From: Anaerolineales bacterium
GTDB lineage: Bacteria > Chloroflexota > Anaerolineae > Anaerolineales > UBA4823
Assembly (NCBI GenBank): GCA_016929095.1
Contig: JAFGJM010000037.1
Location: 1 to 64,000 of the forward strand
Reading direction: 5' to 3'
DNA: 64,000 bases
A program made the translations under genes and the position numbers. Within the stretch, counting starts at the first letter, position 1. Every line of letters begins with the position of its first letter. Positions 1 through 8,808 of the stretch are shown here, one piece after another. The notes under the pieces are model-generated. The model saw only the letters and a program-made list of their open reading frames with translations. It was not told where the DNA came from and did no database searches.

Positions 1-60
1 AGCGAAGCGAAACATCTCACATTATTAAAGTATAGACCCTTCGCTTCGCTCAGAATGACA
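1..60. repeat. Possible dispersed repeat at window edge
   Basis: The stretch begins with AGCGAAGCGAAA and ends with TCGCTTCGCTCAGAATGACA, so an AGCGAAGCGA-type word occurs in inverted orientation about 30 bases apart. No gene is seen. It resembles the dispersed intergenic 'cttcgcttcgctcagaatgac' words common in Chloroflexota genomes, but only one copy is visible here. Confidence 0.35.
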
Positions 61-92
61 GGCTTCTTTTGGGACAACCCCTACAAATTCAT

Positions 93-275
93 CTATTGTG
101 ATTTTGCCTGTTCAGCCAGGTAAGTCTGGTATTCTTTCCACCCCGGGCACCAACCGGTGTGCCAGCGCCATATGCGCGCCATCAAGGATTTAGGGTTGGC
201 TTCAGCCTTTATCCGCATGGGGCAGGTTTCGCAGCCGTATGTTTTTTCTGATGAGGTGGTACTGTTGGTTGTCAT
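93..275 (-). CDS. Small cysteine/tryptophan-rich protein
   Basis: A 60-residue hypothetical protein. It has a CETCPMR motif near residue 16, which could bind a metal as a CxxC pair, then a Trp-rich segment (MARIWRWHTGWCPGW) with a third Cys. The compact Cys/Trp pattern and lack of low-complexity sequence suggest real selection. The second ATG (275) is preferred because GAAAGGA lies 7 bases upstream; an ATG at 281 would have no room for a ribosome site. It lies downstream of another tiny gene and an iron-sulfur flavoprotein on the same strand, so a redox or metal-related role is conceivable but is only inference. No family name can be given. Confidence 0.6.
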   Translation of the reverse strand: MTTNSTTSSEKTYGCETCPMRIKAEANPKSLMARIWRWHTGWCPGWKEYQTYLAEQAKSQ

Positions 276-333
276 CTTCATTTCCTTTCATAATGTAAAT
301 TTCAAAAATAGAGGCGCCAGGAAGAGCACCACT

Positions 334-564
334 TTATTCCTGATTCAGATCCTGGGAGGACCGACCACCGCAGTTAACCGAGATCAAAGACAGGTTCAGA
401 TCGCGGATACGCTCAAGCAGACCGTGAAGCGCCGATTGGTCGGGAAGCATCCCGCAAAGCAATGTTTCATCCTCTTCCAGGTGTGTCAACTCTAAGCCTG
501 TAAACCAATCCGACCAGTGCGGATCGAGATGGCCCCTGAGTTTAATCTCACAATATTCCGGCAT
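334..564 (-). CDS. Small hypothetical protein
   Basis: A 76-residue soluble protein starting MPEYCEIKLRGHL. AGGAG sits 8 bases before the ATG. It has alternating acidic and hydrophobic stretches, a single C-terminal Cys (SVNCGG) and no membrane segment. The gene ends 11 bases from the end of the flavoprotein gene and on the same strand, so the two are probably co-transcribed behind the large LuxR regulator. The middle (LLERIRDLNLSLISV) looks like a ferredoxin-fold helix-strand unit, but I recognise no named family. Confidence 0.65.
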   Translation of the reverse strand: MPEYCEIKLRGHLDPHWSDWFTGLELTHLEEDETLLCGMLPDQSALHGLLERIRDLNLSLISVNCGGRSSQDLNQE

Positions 565-575
565 TGTTTTTCTCC

Positions 576-1349
576 TTATGCAAGTATGTTACGCACAGTG
601 TTTGCTGTTGAGTCGAAAATATTACCGGCTACTTTCTTGAGTAAACCCAGGTTAGTAGGATAATAATAGTCAGAGTCGAACCAGCCTTTTTCTGCATAGT
701 ATCGATAATCGCGGCTGCTATCATCCAGCTTCTGTTTTATTGTGGTTCGTCCCATTCTAAAAAGCATAAGCTTGAACATGGTTGGTTCGGGGAAAGCCGG
801 ATTCACCAATGTTGCATAAAATCGTTTGCTTAACTTATCAATCGCATGATCTATCTTTTGTTGATCTTTCTCCGTTCTGGGGTCGAGGGCAGTAACGCAA
901 ATGCCCTTCACGCTATTAAATCCCAGGCTATTTCCAATTAAATCCAGATACTTTACAATGTCATCGCCGCCTCCGATGCCCTGAGTGACAATGCTGGTGT
1001 AGGCTTTTCCGAAGTAGTGCGGTCGATGAAAGGCGAAGCCAAATCGATCCAGGAATACTTTCATCAACCCGGATAACTGGAAGGAGTAATTCGGCGTGGC
1101 AAAGATCACCCCGTCGGAAGCCATGATTTTGTCCATCAGCACATCCCGGTCGTCTTTCAACGGACAAAACTCCTCGCCTTTTTCGAAACAAAGGAAGCAG
1201 CCCCGGCAAATTCCAAGGTTGTAATCACTCAACCTGACGATTTCATAATCCACATCGCCGAATGCCTGTAGATTTTTCAAAAAACGTTCAACGGACTTGT
1301 AGGTATTTTTCTTTCGGGCGCTGCCAACAAATGCTGTAACTTTTTTCAT
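576..1349 (-). CDS. Iron-sulfur flavoprotein / NADPH-dependent FMN reductase family
   Basis: A 257-residue flavodoxin-like FMN protein. The N-terminus (VTAFVGSARKKNTYKS) is the phosphate-binding loop of the NADPH-dependent FMN reductase fold, and ATPNYSFQLSGLMKVFLDR (about residue 90) is the conserved flavin-side helix. Cysteines at 48, 51, 54 and 62 give a CxxCxxCx7C pattern like the compact [4Fe-4S] motif of archaeal and bacterial iron-sulfur flavoproteins. The family moves electrons between ferredoxin and small acceptors. The start MKKV (1349) is chosen over a start 7 codons earlier because the homologous fold begins there. Two copies of ATCTGCCAA lie upstream. The divergence from typical Isf after residue 170 leaves the acceptor unknown. 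Confidence 0.8.
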   Translation of the reverse strand: MKKVTAFVGSARKKNTYKSVERFLKNLQAFGDVDYEIVRLSDYNLGICRGCFLCFEKGEEFCPLKDDRDVLMDKIMASDGVIFATPNYSFQLSGLMKVFLDRFGFAFHRPHYFGKAYTSIVTQGIGGGDDIVKYLDLIGNSLGFNSVKGICVTALDPRTEKDQQKIDHAIDKLSKRFYATLVNPAFPEPTMFKLMLFRMGRTTIKQKLDDSSRDYRYYAEKGWFDSDYYYPTNLGLLKKVAGNIFDSTANTVRNILA

Positions 1350-1383
1350 GGGTAATCCCTTTCTTGTCACATCTATATCAAAT

Positions 1384-1429
1384 ATCTGCCAACAGTTTAG
1401 CCTGCGACATTAGAATCCACATCTGCCAA
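1384..1429. promoter_or_regulatory. Direct repeat upstream of flavoprotein gene
   Basis: The 9-mer ATCTGCCAA occurs at 1384-1392 and again at 1421-1429, 37 bases apart, between the flavoprotein start and the end of the LuxR-type regulator gene. The spacing is close to 3.5 helical turns. It could be an activator site for the neighbouring regulator. This is inference from position only. Confidence 0.3.
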
Positions 1430-1481
1430 AGGATATAACAGGGGGGTTATTTATAGGGATTATTTGGAAAAAAAAGGGGGT

Positions 1482-4208
1482 TCAGGCTAGTATACCCAGT
1501 TGTCTGGCGCGGGCGACTGCTTCCGTCCGGTTGTCGACCTCGAGTTTGCGGTAGATGCTGGCTGCGTGCGCTTTGATCGTCCCCCGGGCGACGATAAGTT
1601 GTTGAGCGATCTCCTGGTTGGTTCTGCCTAAAGCAATAAGCTGTAAGACTTCGAGTTCACGCTCAGAAAGCGCTTCTATCAATCCTGCCGGCACCAGGTC
1701 TGGGGAGCTGGCTTCTCTGAATGACGAACACACCTTTAGAATTTTCTTTGCGTATTGGGCTTGAGCCGGGGCGTTTGATTTTACATAGGCAGACAGGAGT
1801 TCTCGGATTGGATCCCCCATATCTAAAAATATACGCATATATCCTTCCGGTTCGGCCAGGGCAAGACAGGATCCGAGTAATTTAAAGGCTTCTGGTAAAC
1901 GATTTTGTGCGCCAAGCGCAGCAGCCAGGATCAAATTTCTTTCAAGTTGTCTGGTTATCAGATTCCCCGGCATATCCGGGGTAATCACATTAGGCAGTAC
2001 TTCTTCTACTTTGGCATATTCGCCTAGTGCAAGGTAGATATGAGCCAGGGTGAGTTGATATCGTTCCGGATGGAGATGGAAATCTTCATTGTTTTGAATC
2101 TGTTCCACCCATTCAGATGCCTTTTGGAGATCCCCACAGGCCAGTTGTACACGTACTCTCAGGGTATGTAAATCTTCTTTGAATTCAATCGGGCTTAACG
2201 GTCTATTCAATTTGGTTTCAAATTTCTCGACAAATTCCATCGCCCCGGAATAGTCCCCCTGCGCGGCAAGGACGCGGGTCAGGGCAGACAATCCGAAGCC
2301 CTCTGCCAGGATTTCAGCCCAGGGCTCATTGGCGCGCAGCCCCTCTCGGATTTGCGCTTCAGCCTCATCCAGACAATTCCATTCATACAGCACCTCCCCC
2401 AGGACGATATTCATATGGCTGGCAGAAAAAATGAACCGAAAGCCTTTCTCTTTGATCGGGTCCAGATACTCATGGCATAAAGAAGCTGCGGTGTGTAAAC
2501 GACCTTGTATGAGATAAATACGCGCCAGGAAGGGCACCAGCGTGGGGATCGTCAGCGTTTGGCGGAGCGGCATTCCTCTATGGATTTGCTTGAGTGAAAC
2601 CTCTACTGCCCGTTCCAATTCACCCAGTCTTCCCAGGGTCATCCCATACAGAATATCGGCGGCGTCACGCAAGATCACTTCCCGGGCGGGAATTTCGTTG
2701 ATTACCTCATATTTTGGGAGATAATCGAATCCGGGAAAATCAACCGGTTGACCAAGAAAAGCAAGGGCTAATCCAATGATTGTCTGTATCCATCGCTGCC
2801 CGGAAGCGGGGTCTACTTCGGCGAAGCGTTCCGCCAAAGCATTCAATAAGGGGAGGACTTTTACTATATTTCCCTTGATGATAAGAAACCAGGCCTGGTG
2901 AAGGCCGATTATCGGTCGGGATATGAGCATTTCAGAGGGCAGGCTATCAGCCATCCGGATAACGGAAGGGTCGCTTTCTGTCCATTGGACAGGCCCGTAA
3001 TGCTCGATCAGGTCTGCTGCCTGATCGACATCGTTGGCAGCAAAAAGGTGCTGGATTGCTTCGGTAAAATACCCATTCTGCTCCAACCAGTTCGAGGCAC
3101 GTGAGTGCAATAGGGAGATCAATTGGGGCTGGGTTTGTTGTAACCTTACTCTCAGCAGGTCTGCAAACAGATGGTGATATCTGTGCCAGTTACGCTCATC
3201 ATCAAGAGATACCAGGAAAAGGTTTTCCCGTTCCAGATATTGCAACACGGAAATGGATTGATCATGGGACGGCGATCCGATAGGCGTTGTTCTATCACCA
3301 TTACCTAATTCAAGATTTTCTTGATTTTCCAGAAGTGCATCACAGAGAGGCGCTGAAAAGCGCTCTAATATCGAAGTTCGCAATAGAAAGCGTTGGATTT
3401 CTGGCGGTTGGCTTGCCAGGACCTCCTCCAGCAGAAAATCCAATATAAAGCGGTTCGTGCCGGAAAACCCTTCGATAAACCCAAGAATATCTTCGCGGTC
3501 CCGCATGGAGAGCGCCGCCATCTGCAAGCCGGCAATCCAGCCTTCCGTGCGTTTTTCGAGAATCGCAATCGATCTCGCATCCAGGCGTAACCCCATGATA
3601 TCATTCAGGAATTGAGCAGCCTCAGATTCGGTAAAGCGAAGATCGGCGGCGCGGAGTTCAATAACCTGGTCATGCACCCGCAAACGAGGCAGCGGAAGGG
3701 GCGGGTCTGAACGGGTAGCGATCACCAGATGGAATGACCCGGGTTGATGTTCGAGTAAAAACGCCACCTGCTCGTGTACAGCCTGGCTTTTTATCAAATG
3801 GTAGTCATCCAATACCAGGACAATCTCTGTGTTGATGATCTCTATATCATTAATAAGACTGGTAAGGACTGCCTCTAAAACTGGTTGTTGTATGCCAGCC
3901 ATGAGTTGAGCAGCTTCACTACCGATGTGGTTATCGAGCGCTTGAAGGGAGGCGATCAGGTAGGTTAAGAAACGCTCCGGCTGATTGTCATTCTTATCCA
4001 GAGAGAGCCAGGCAAAGGGCATACCACAACTGGCAATACAGGATGCCGCCAGAGTGGTTTTCCCGAAACCAGCAGGCGCGGTGACCAGTGTCAGCGGGCC
4101 GCGGATCCCCTCTTCAACCCGAGCCTGAAGCTCTAGTCGGGGAACCAAGTTGGGGCGGATGAAAGGCAAGCGCAGCTTGCTTTGAATAAGGCGGGCATCA
4201 TTTGCCAT
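1482..4208 (-). CDS. Large ATP-binding LuxR-family (MalT-type) transcriptional regulator
   Basis: A 908-residue LAL-type regulator. Residues 44-52 carry a Walker A loop (APAGFGKTT) and about 128-137 a Walker B strand (IVLVLDDYHL), forming a STAND/AP-ATPase module. A long helical TPR-like region (about 390-830) normally senses an inducer. The last 65 residues are a LuxR helix-turn-helix (LSERELEVLQLIALGRTNQEI onward). The family binds ATP and a small effector, oligomerises and activates nearby promoters. The flavoprotein and two small genes lie just downstream on the same strand and are the obvious candidate targets. There is no clear ribosome site before the ATG, but a TATAGT-like -10 ends about 13 bases upstream, so a very short leader is possible. 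Confidence 0.93.
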   Translation of the reverse strand: MANDARLIQSKLRLPFIRPNLVPRLELQARVEEGIRGPLTLVTAPAGFGKTTLAASCIASCGMPFAWLSLDKNDNQPERFLTYLIASLQALDNHIGSEAAQLMAGIQQPVLEAVLTSLINDIEIINTEIVLVLDDYHLIKSQAVHEQVAFLLEHQPGSFHLVIATRSDPPLPLPRLRVHDQVIELRAADLRFTESEAAQFLNDIMGLRLDARSIAILEKRTEGWIAGLQMAALSMRDREDILGFIEGFSGTNRFILDFLLEEVLASQPPEIQRFLLRTSILERFSAPLCDALLENQENLELGNGDRTTPIGSPSHDQSISVLQYLERENLFLVSLDDERNWHRYHHLFADLLRVRLQQTQPQLISLLHSRASNWLEQNGYFTEAIQHLFAANDVDQAADLIEHYGPVQWTESDPSVIRMADSLPSEMLISRPIIGLHQAWFLIIKGNIVKVLPLLNALAERFAEVDPASGQRWIQTIIGLALAFLGQPVDFPGFDYLPKYEVINEIPAREVILRDAADILYGMTLGRLGELERAVEVSLKQIHRGMPLRQTLTIPTLVPFLARIYLIQGRLHTAASLCHEYLDPIKEKGFRFIFSASHMNIVLGEVLYEWNCLDEAEAQIREGLRANEPWAEILAEGFGLSALTRVLAAQGDYSGAMEFVEKFETKLNRPLSPIEFKEDLHTLRVRVQLACGDLQKASEWVEQIQNNEDFHLHPERYQLTLAHIYLALGEYAKVEEVLPNVITPDMPGNLITRQLERNLILAAALGAQNRLPEAFKLLGSCLALAEPEGYMRIFLDMGDPIRELLSAYVKSNAPAQAQYAKKILKVCSSFREASSPDLVPAGLIEALSERELEVLQLIALGRTNQEIAQQLIVARGTIKAHAASIYRKLEVDNRTEAVARARQLGILA

Positions 4209-4328
4209 TATGAAATCATACTATAAGCTCTTATAGAAATACATGCCAGGCTAAGGTATATATACACATTTTATGGTGAAAATTGTTTTCTGCCAACCGG
4301 CATGTTCCGATATTTTTAAGACACTGTT

Positions 4329-4349
4329 GATGGGATCGGCGATCCCATC
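4329..4349. repeat. Perfect 9-bp inverted repeat
   Basis: GATGGGATC-ggc-GATCCCATC forms a perfect hairpin just beyond the stop codon of the lipoprotein gene, which is read toward it. No T-run follows on the minus strand, so it may be a weak terminator or an RNA-stabilising hairpin rather than a classical terminator. Confidence 0.5.
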
Positions 4350-4363
4350 TTTATGTTATTGCC

Positions 4364-6271
4364 CTATTTATCATTCGATATAGCCGCATCACTGAACAGT
4401 TTTTGCCATGTTTTGGGTCCAACGTAGCCATCTACTTCTAACCCATTTTTCTCCTGGAATAAACGCACTGCGGTTTGGGTCATCTTTCCAAAGATGCCAT
4501 CCGGTTCACCCACTTCTGTATAACCCAGTTCAAGCAATCGTTGTTGGAGTAACAACACATCCGCACCTTGCATACATTTGGGAGTGGTTAAGTATAAGTC
4601 GCGTTTTAGGCTGGGGGTCGGTGTGATGGAGGGGGTGAGGGAGAGCAAAGCCTTTAGTGTAGGCAGGCTGACGCCACCATTCAGGCAGGCCGGTAATGCC
4701 TGGTATGTGGTTTGTATGACCTTTGGATTGATTTTTTTGATCGTCAGCGGGTCGGATTCAATAATTTCATCCGGCAGGTTGTTGGGACGATTCGACATCG
4801 TATTGATGATCGTAAATTTCCCTGGCGAGACATTGAGAAAGCCCAATACCTCTCCTTCATCCTTGATGTTAGCCAGCCAGGCGCCGTAGGAATCGGATAC
4901 ACCCAACCCCAGCCTATTGGTACTACCGCCTAAAAGGATGTTCCCATCAGGCAATGGGAATATGGTTTCAACATAAGTATCCGGCGTATTGTCGATCTGG
5001 TTAAAACTTGTCAGCTTTTCCCAGAGTAATTCTCCTTTAGAATTGAAACGTGCCAGAAAATCCACACCTTTCATCTCTTGAGTCTGTCCATACATGATAA
5101 AACCTCCATCCGGCATATCGGCTACGGCGATAATACTGATAGTGCCTCGAATGGAATTCACCTGTTTTTGCCAGGCTAAGGCGCCATTTTTACCAAGTTT
5201 GACCAAACGCAGGGTATTGTTAATATAGTCTTCGGAAATAACCAGATATCCTTGGCTTAATATATACAAGCCGGCGATGGTATCCATAGTTGGCGGATAC
5301 TTCAATGTGCTTTGCCAGGATAATCCGCCGCTCTGATTGATCTTCATCAGCCAGATATCGTAATCAATGCCCAGTTCTTCATAATAATGTGTGCCGCTTA
5401 ATATCGCGCCGCCGTCATTGGTGGTTGTCATATAATCGAGTGTTTCGTAGCCAACCAGTTTTCCATAAACACTTTGGCGGATATATCCATTCCCATAAAT
5501 TTTAATAACTTTGATATCGGTGTAAATCGGCATCCAATATACGGATTTATCGATGTAGGAACCGGCATATGCATAAATGACGCCGCCATCGCTTGATAGT
5601 TCACTAAAAGTTTCGGATTTGTCAATGGAGTAAGACCATTGTGGTTTTTCCGGGTTGGTATAGCGCATCACCCGGCTACCATCGACAATAGTATTGCTGC
5701 CGTCGGCGTTAGGCTGCATTCTTTCCATATTTATACTTTGAACGATATTTCCATTGGTGTCAATTTCGATGGATCCAGTTTGAGAACTAAGCAGGAAATT
5801 TCCATTAGGCGCCAGGTGTAGCCTGGTATGAGATGGCACAAATTTCTTTTGCCAGATGAGTTCACCTTGTGGATTAATTTTCGCCACCCAAATGCCATCA
5901 TTGGCATCCACCACACCGCCGATTAAATAATTCCCATCCCCTGAAGAGTATATATCGGTGATGTAACTGGTATCCGCAGAAAAAACCTTAGACCATGTAT
6001 AACCTTTGCCGGTGGGACAGGAGGCAGGAAGGAAAGCAGTTTTTGTTGACTGGATGGTTGGGGTATTTTTGACCGGTTCGAGCGTCGCAGTTTTGATCTG
6101 TTTGGTCTGGGTGCGGGTTGGGAGGACACCTTGTGTTGATTGGATATTTTGCGTAATGGTGATATTGACATTTTCAACCTTAACAGGCGTATCGCGATTT
6201 GTTTCTGCCGAGCAAGATATAGCAATAATGGATAATAAAACCGCCAGAGAAACAAATCGAATTCTTATCAT
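4364..6271 (-). CDS. Lipoprotein with beta-propeller-like repeats and C-terminal peptidoglycan-binding domain
   Basis: A 635-residue secreted protein. A short signal peptide ends in AISC (Cys20), a usable lipobox. A Ser/Thr/Pro-rich linker runs to about residue 85. Residues 95-470 hold repeated units of the delta-60/PQQ-like type (WVAKINPQGELIWQK, LARFNSKGELLWEKL), each with a buried Trp and a Gly-Gly turn, implying a beta-propeller. Residues about 560-625 form a PG_binding_1 domain (VLLLQQRLLELGY, then DGIFGKMTQTAVRLFQ). This suggests an outer-surface protein held on the wall. Its start overlaps the stop of the upstream lipoprotein gene by 4 bases (ATGA), so the two are translationally coupled. 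Substrate unknown. Confidence 0.85.
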   Translation of the reverse strand: MIRIRFVSLAVLLSIIAISCSAETNRDTPVKVENVNITITQNIQSTQGVLPTRTQTKQIKTATLEPVKNTPTIQSTKTAFLPASCPTGKGYTWSKVFSADTSYITDIYSSGDGNYLIGGVVDANDGIWVAKINPQGELIWQKKFVPSHTRLHLAPNGNFLLSSQTGSIEIDTNGNIVQSINMERMQPNADGSNTIVDGSRVMRYTNPEKPQWSYSIDKSETFSELSSDGGVIYAYAGSYIDKSVYWMPIYTDIKVIKIYGNGYIRQSVYGKLVGYETLDYMTTTNDGGAILSGTHYYEELGIDYDIWLMKINQSGGLSWQSTLKYPPTMDTIAGLYILSQGYLVISEDYINNTLRLVKLGKNGALAWQKQVNSIRGTISIIAVADMPDGGFIMYGQTQEMKGVDFLARFNSKGELLWEKLTSFNQIDNTPDTYVETIFPLPDGNILLGGSTNRLGLGVSDSYGAWLANIKDEGEVLGFLNVSPGKFTIINTMSNRPNNLPDEIIESDPLTIKKINPKVIQTTYQALPACLNGGVSLPTLKALLSLTPSITPTPSLKRDLYLTTPKCMQGADVLLLQQRLLELGYTEVGEPDGIFGKMTQTAVRLFQEKNGLEVDGYVGPKTWQKLFSDAAISNDK

Positions 6272-7839
6272 TCATCGATCTCCATGAGGAATGCGGTCAG
6301 GTATGAGTGTTCTTCATAACCGTCCGCAACCAGGACGAATCGCCCGTCCGGGCTGACGGTGATCGCATATGGGTCTAAAAATGACCCTTCAAGCCTATCT
6401 TCGAAATCGCCGTATAATGACCCAAAGCGTTGCAGGAGTGCTCCCTGGGGGTCGATTTTGTGAATGGCGATTTGCCCCGTATTCACGATATACAGGACAT
6501 AAATATTCCCGGTCTCATCAATAGCTATGTCACGTATAACGATTTCACTGATCTCGGAATTATCAAGCGGGATCGCATCCAATTCCTCCCCTGTGAGTGG
6601 ATCCATAACGATCAGGGTGGCGTCCCATTCGTAATCACGTAAGAGATAAAGTTCACCTTGAGAGTTAAACGCCAGGGCGGTATTTTGATGCAGTTCATCG
6701 AGTGGTATGCTGCGGATCAGTTCAGCAGTGTCGGTGGTGTAAACATAAATTGTGTTATCACTCAGCAGATACAGGTTTCCATCCTGGGGGTTAACTGACA
6801 TTCTTGCGTGGAGATCATTGCCGCCTGCCGCGAGTTGTTCACCCGTTGGCGAGAGGACGATAAACCAGCCGTATGCCGCATCGGCTACGATCAGGTTGCC
6901 AAACAGGTCTGCTTCCACGCTGGTCAATTTTGCTTCGCTGGGTGTGGAAAACTTTTTTAATTGGTTGCCTTCTATATCGTAAGCAAATAAGTTATTCGGT
7001 TGGGTGGCAACATAGACCATGCCGTTCTGTCTCATGGCGATATCTACGGGCGTTGACGGCAGCGGCACCCGCCAGAAGACCGGGGGTTCCGTATAGGCAT
7101 ACAGGCTGCCGAGCATCTCAACCGTCGCCACTTTTGCCGCAGATGCGAGATTTTCATATGCGATGATGACCGTATCCACCTCAATGTCGGTGTTCGCCGG
7201 TAAAACCAGGCGCTGTGAGCAGGTTCCTTCTGAGATGGGTTCCCAAGAGTCGTTTATATTACTATCGAGTATTGATCCAACGCCGGAGTTGGAATTGAGC
7301 AACTCTATCCGCTGAATACTCACCGGCATTTCCCCGGCGAAGATTTCAATACGTTCCACAAGCAGGGGTATCGCATAGTGTAAGGTCAGGATGGTTTCAC
7401 CTTCTTCTTCAGGTAAGGTAGCCAGCCATCCATTTCCGCATTCAGGGTATTCTGGCTGGTACTTGCCTACCGAGATCTCATCCACCTCATAGGGTTCGAG
7501 AAAGCCGAACGCAGCGCCCTGTCGGATAAGATCGGATTCGGAGGCATCGGAAGTCGGTACATTAGCGGTTGGCGTTAGGGTTGGGTCTGGTGTATTGGTG
7601 ATGACGGATAAAGTGTCTGTCGGCAATGGCGATGTACCGGAAGATACATCTGTAGGCATCGGTATGGTGCCAGTCCGGTTTCCGTTATTACCGGCTGTGG
7701 GTGTCGTCTCGCTTTCTTTAGCCGTGCAGCTTTGCATTAATAACATCAGGATGAATATCATTACGATCTCAGCCCCAAAATATGAAGGCAGCAAACGGAA
7801 AAAGTTTGGATACCGGGGTGAGTACGAATGGATTTTCAT
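6268..7839 (-). CDS. Lipoprotein with NHL/beta-propeller domain
   Basis: A 523-residue secreted protein. A hydrophobic N-terminus ends at LLMQSC (Cys38), a near-lipobox. A Thr/Pro/Ser linker (40-100) follows, then a jelly-roll-like region (about 130-245) resembling a discoidin-type wall domain. From 250 to the end there are NHL-like blades (GMVYVATQPNNLFAYDIEG, GNLIVADAAYGWFIVL, GNIYVLYIV, DGRFVLVADGY). AGGAG lies 8 bases before the ATG and fixes the start. It overlaps both neighbours by 4 bases, giving a three-gene coupled operon with the PG-binding lipoprotein downstream. Probably an extracellular binding or scaffold protein. The ligand cannot be read from sequence. Confidence 0.82.
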   Translation of the reverse strand: MKIHSYSPRYPNFFRLLPSYFGAEIVMIFILMLLMQSCTAKESETTPTAGNNGNRTGTIPMPTDVSSGTSPLPTDTLSVITNTPDPTLTPTANVPTSDASESDLIRQGAAFGFLEPYEVDEISVGKYQPEYPECGNGWLATLPEEEGETILTLHYAIPLLVERIEIFAGEMPVSIQRIELLNSNSGVGSILDSNINDSWEPISEGTCSQRLVLPANTDIEVDTVIIAYENLASAAKVATVEMLGSLYAYTEPPVFWRVPLPSTPVDIAMRQNGMVYVATQPNNLFAYDIEGNQLKKFSTPSEAKLTSVEADLFGNLIVADAAYGWFIVLSPTGEQLAAGGNDLHARMSVNPQDGNLYLLSDNTIYVYTTDTAELIRSIPLDELHQNTALAFNSQGELYLLRDYEWDATLIVMDPLTGEELDAIPLDNSEISEIVIRDIAIDETGNIYVLYIVNTGQIAIHKIDPQGALLQRFGSLYGDFEDRLEGSFLDPYAITVSPDGRFVLVADGYEEHSYLTAFLMEIDE

Positions 7840-8225
7840 AACAATAATTCTCCTAAATGTGCCAGGGCAGTTATTTCATCGGGTTTGCGAAGATGTATCC
7901 CTTTCAGTTCAATCGTGGTCCCGCTTGAAGTGCGTTTAATCAACGGGGGCACCTTTCCCCAGTTTATCAATGCAGATTGCAGGCTGGGTGTTAATAATTT
8001 ATCTGCCTCATCGATATCTTGCGCCCAAACCATGAATTGTTTCTGAAATGCAGAACTGCCAATTTGGACTTCTTCGATGCCAGCGGCATCATTTCCCAAG
8101 GCAGCATGTATGACCTGTTTTATAAGCATTTCACCCGCCATGCCCAAATCTAATTGTGAGGTTTTGGCACCGATAAGAATGGTTGACCCTGGTCGTTTGG
8201 AAAACCAGGTCGTTTTCTGTTCCAT
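7836..8225 (-). CDS. DUF3137-like C-terminal domain protein, probably truncated at its N-terminus
   Basis: A 129-residue protein. The central part (FQKQFMVWAQDIDEADKLLTP) resembles the C-terminal domain of DUF3137 membrane proteins, where a 'F..F.V.a.D...A..lLTP' pattern is typical. The usual N-terminal membrane helices are absent. The reading frame stays open upstream of the ATG only into IS21-derived sequence that starts at about 8226-8231, so the original gene was probably cut by the insertion or a later deletion. The stop overlaps the downstream lipoprotein start by 4 bases, so the fragment could still drive coupled translation. There is no clear ribosome site for the current ATG. Family call is tentative. 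Confidence 0.5.
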   Translation of the reverse strand: MEQKTTWFSKRPGSTILIGAKTSQLDLGMAGEMLIKQVIHAALGNDAAGIEEVQIGSSAFQKQFMVWAQDIDEADKLLTPSLQSALINWGKVPPLIKRTSSGTTIELKGIHLRKPDEITALAHLGELLL

Positions 8226-8230
8226 GTCCG

Positions 8231-8500
8231 TTGATCCAGGCCACTTTGAAATCGCGTGATTATCCTGAACAGGCCTACCGCACCTGTCTGGGTATTCTCA
8301 AATTGGCCAAGAAGTACCACCCTGCCAATATGGAAACAGCCTGCCAGATCATCTATGAATCAAAGGTGTTTTCTTGCAAAACATTGGAGCAGGAACTGAT
8401 CTTTCTACAGAAACAACCTGCCTCAAAGGTGTTTGAAACGTTCACCACCCATGAAAATATCCGCGGCACTGAATATTATCAAGAAAGGTGTCTCTCATGA
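8231..8500 (+). pseudogene. istA: IS21-family istA remnant (C-terminal end only)
   Basis: This encodes the last 90 or so residues of an IstA transposase: ATLKSRDYPEQAYRTCLGIL matches the conserved 'HPEQGFRACLGIL' region and ENIRGTEYYQ the conserved C-terminus. The catalytic DDE domain is missing. The join to the neighbouring DUF3137-like fragment is at about 8226-8231. The frame overlaps istB by 13 bases as in intact IS21 elements. Non-functional. Confidence 0.85.
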
Positions 8501-8808
8501 TCTCCCAAACCCTGATGGATAAATTGCAACAACTTCGCCTGCCAGCCTTTCGGATTGGTCTGCAGGAACAGCTTTCTAATCCACAATATGCCGAACTTTC
8601 TTTTGAGGAACGCTTATTGTTGTTGGTGGATATGGAATTTACCCGCCGCCTCGATCATCGAACAACATATCGAATCAAATTGGCCAACTTCCCCATGCGT
8701 GCTTCCATCGAAGAATTGGACTTTTCCGCGGAGCGTGGGTTAGACAGACGGTTGATCCTCGAACTCTCTCAGTGCAATTGGATTGATAAAGCACTTAACA
8801 TTTGCTAG
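8488..8808 (+). pseudogene. istB: IS21-family istB remnant (N-terminal part only)
   Basis: The first 95 or so residues match the IstB ATP-binding helper: MDKLQQLRLPAFRIGLQEQL, then LSFEERLLLLVDMEFTRR and GLDRRLILELSQCNWI, the conserved lead-in to the Walker A region. Similarity stops at about 8785; the AAA+ core is absent and the frame runs into a stop 4 bases inside the convergent gene at 8805. With the istA tail this is the middle slice of an IS21 element lacking both ends. Confidence 0.88.
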
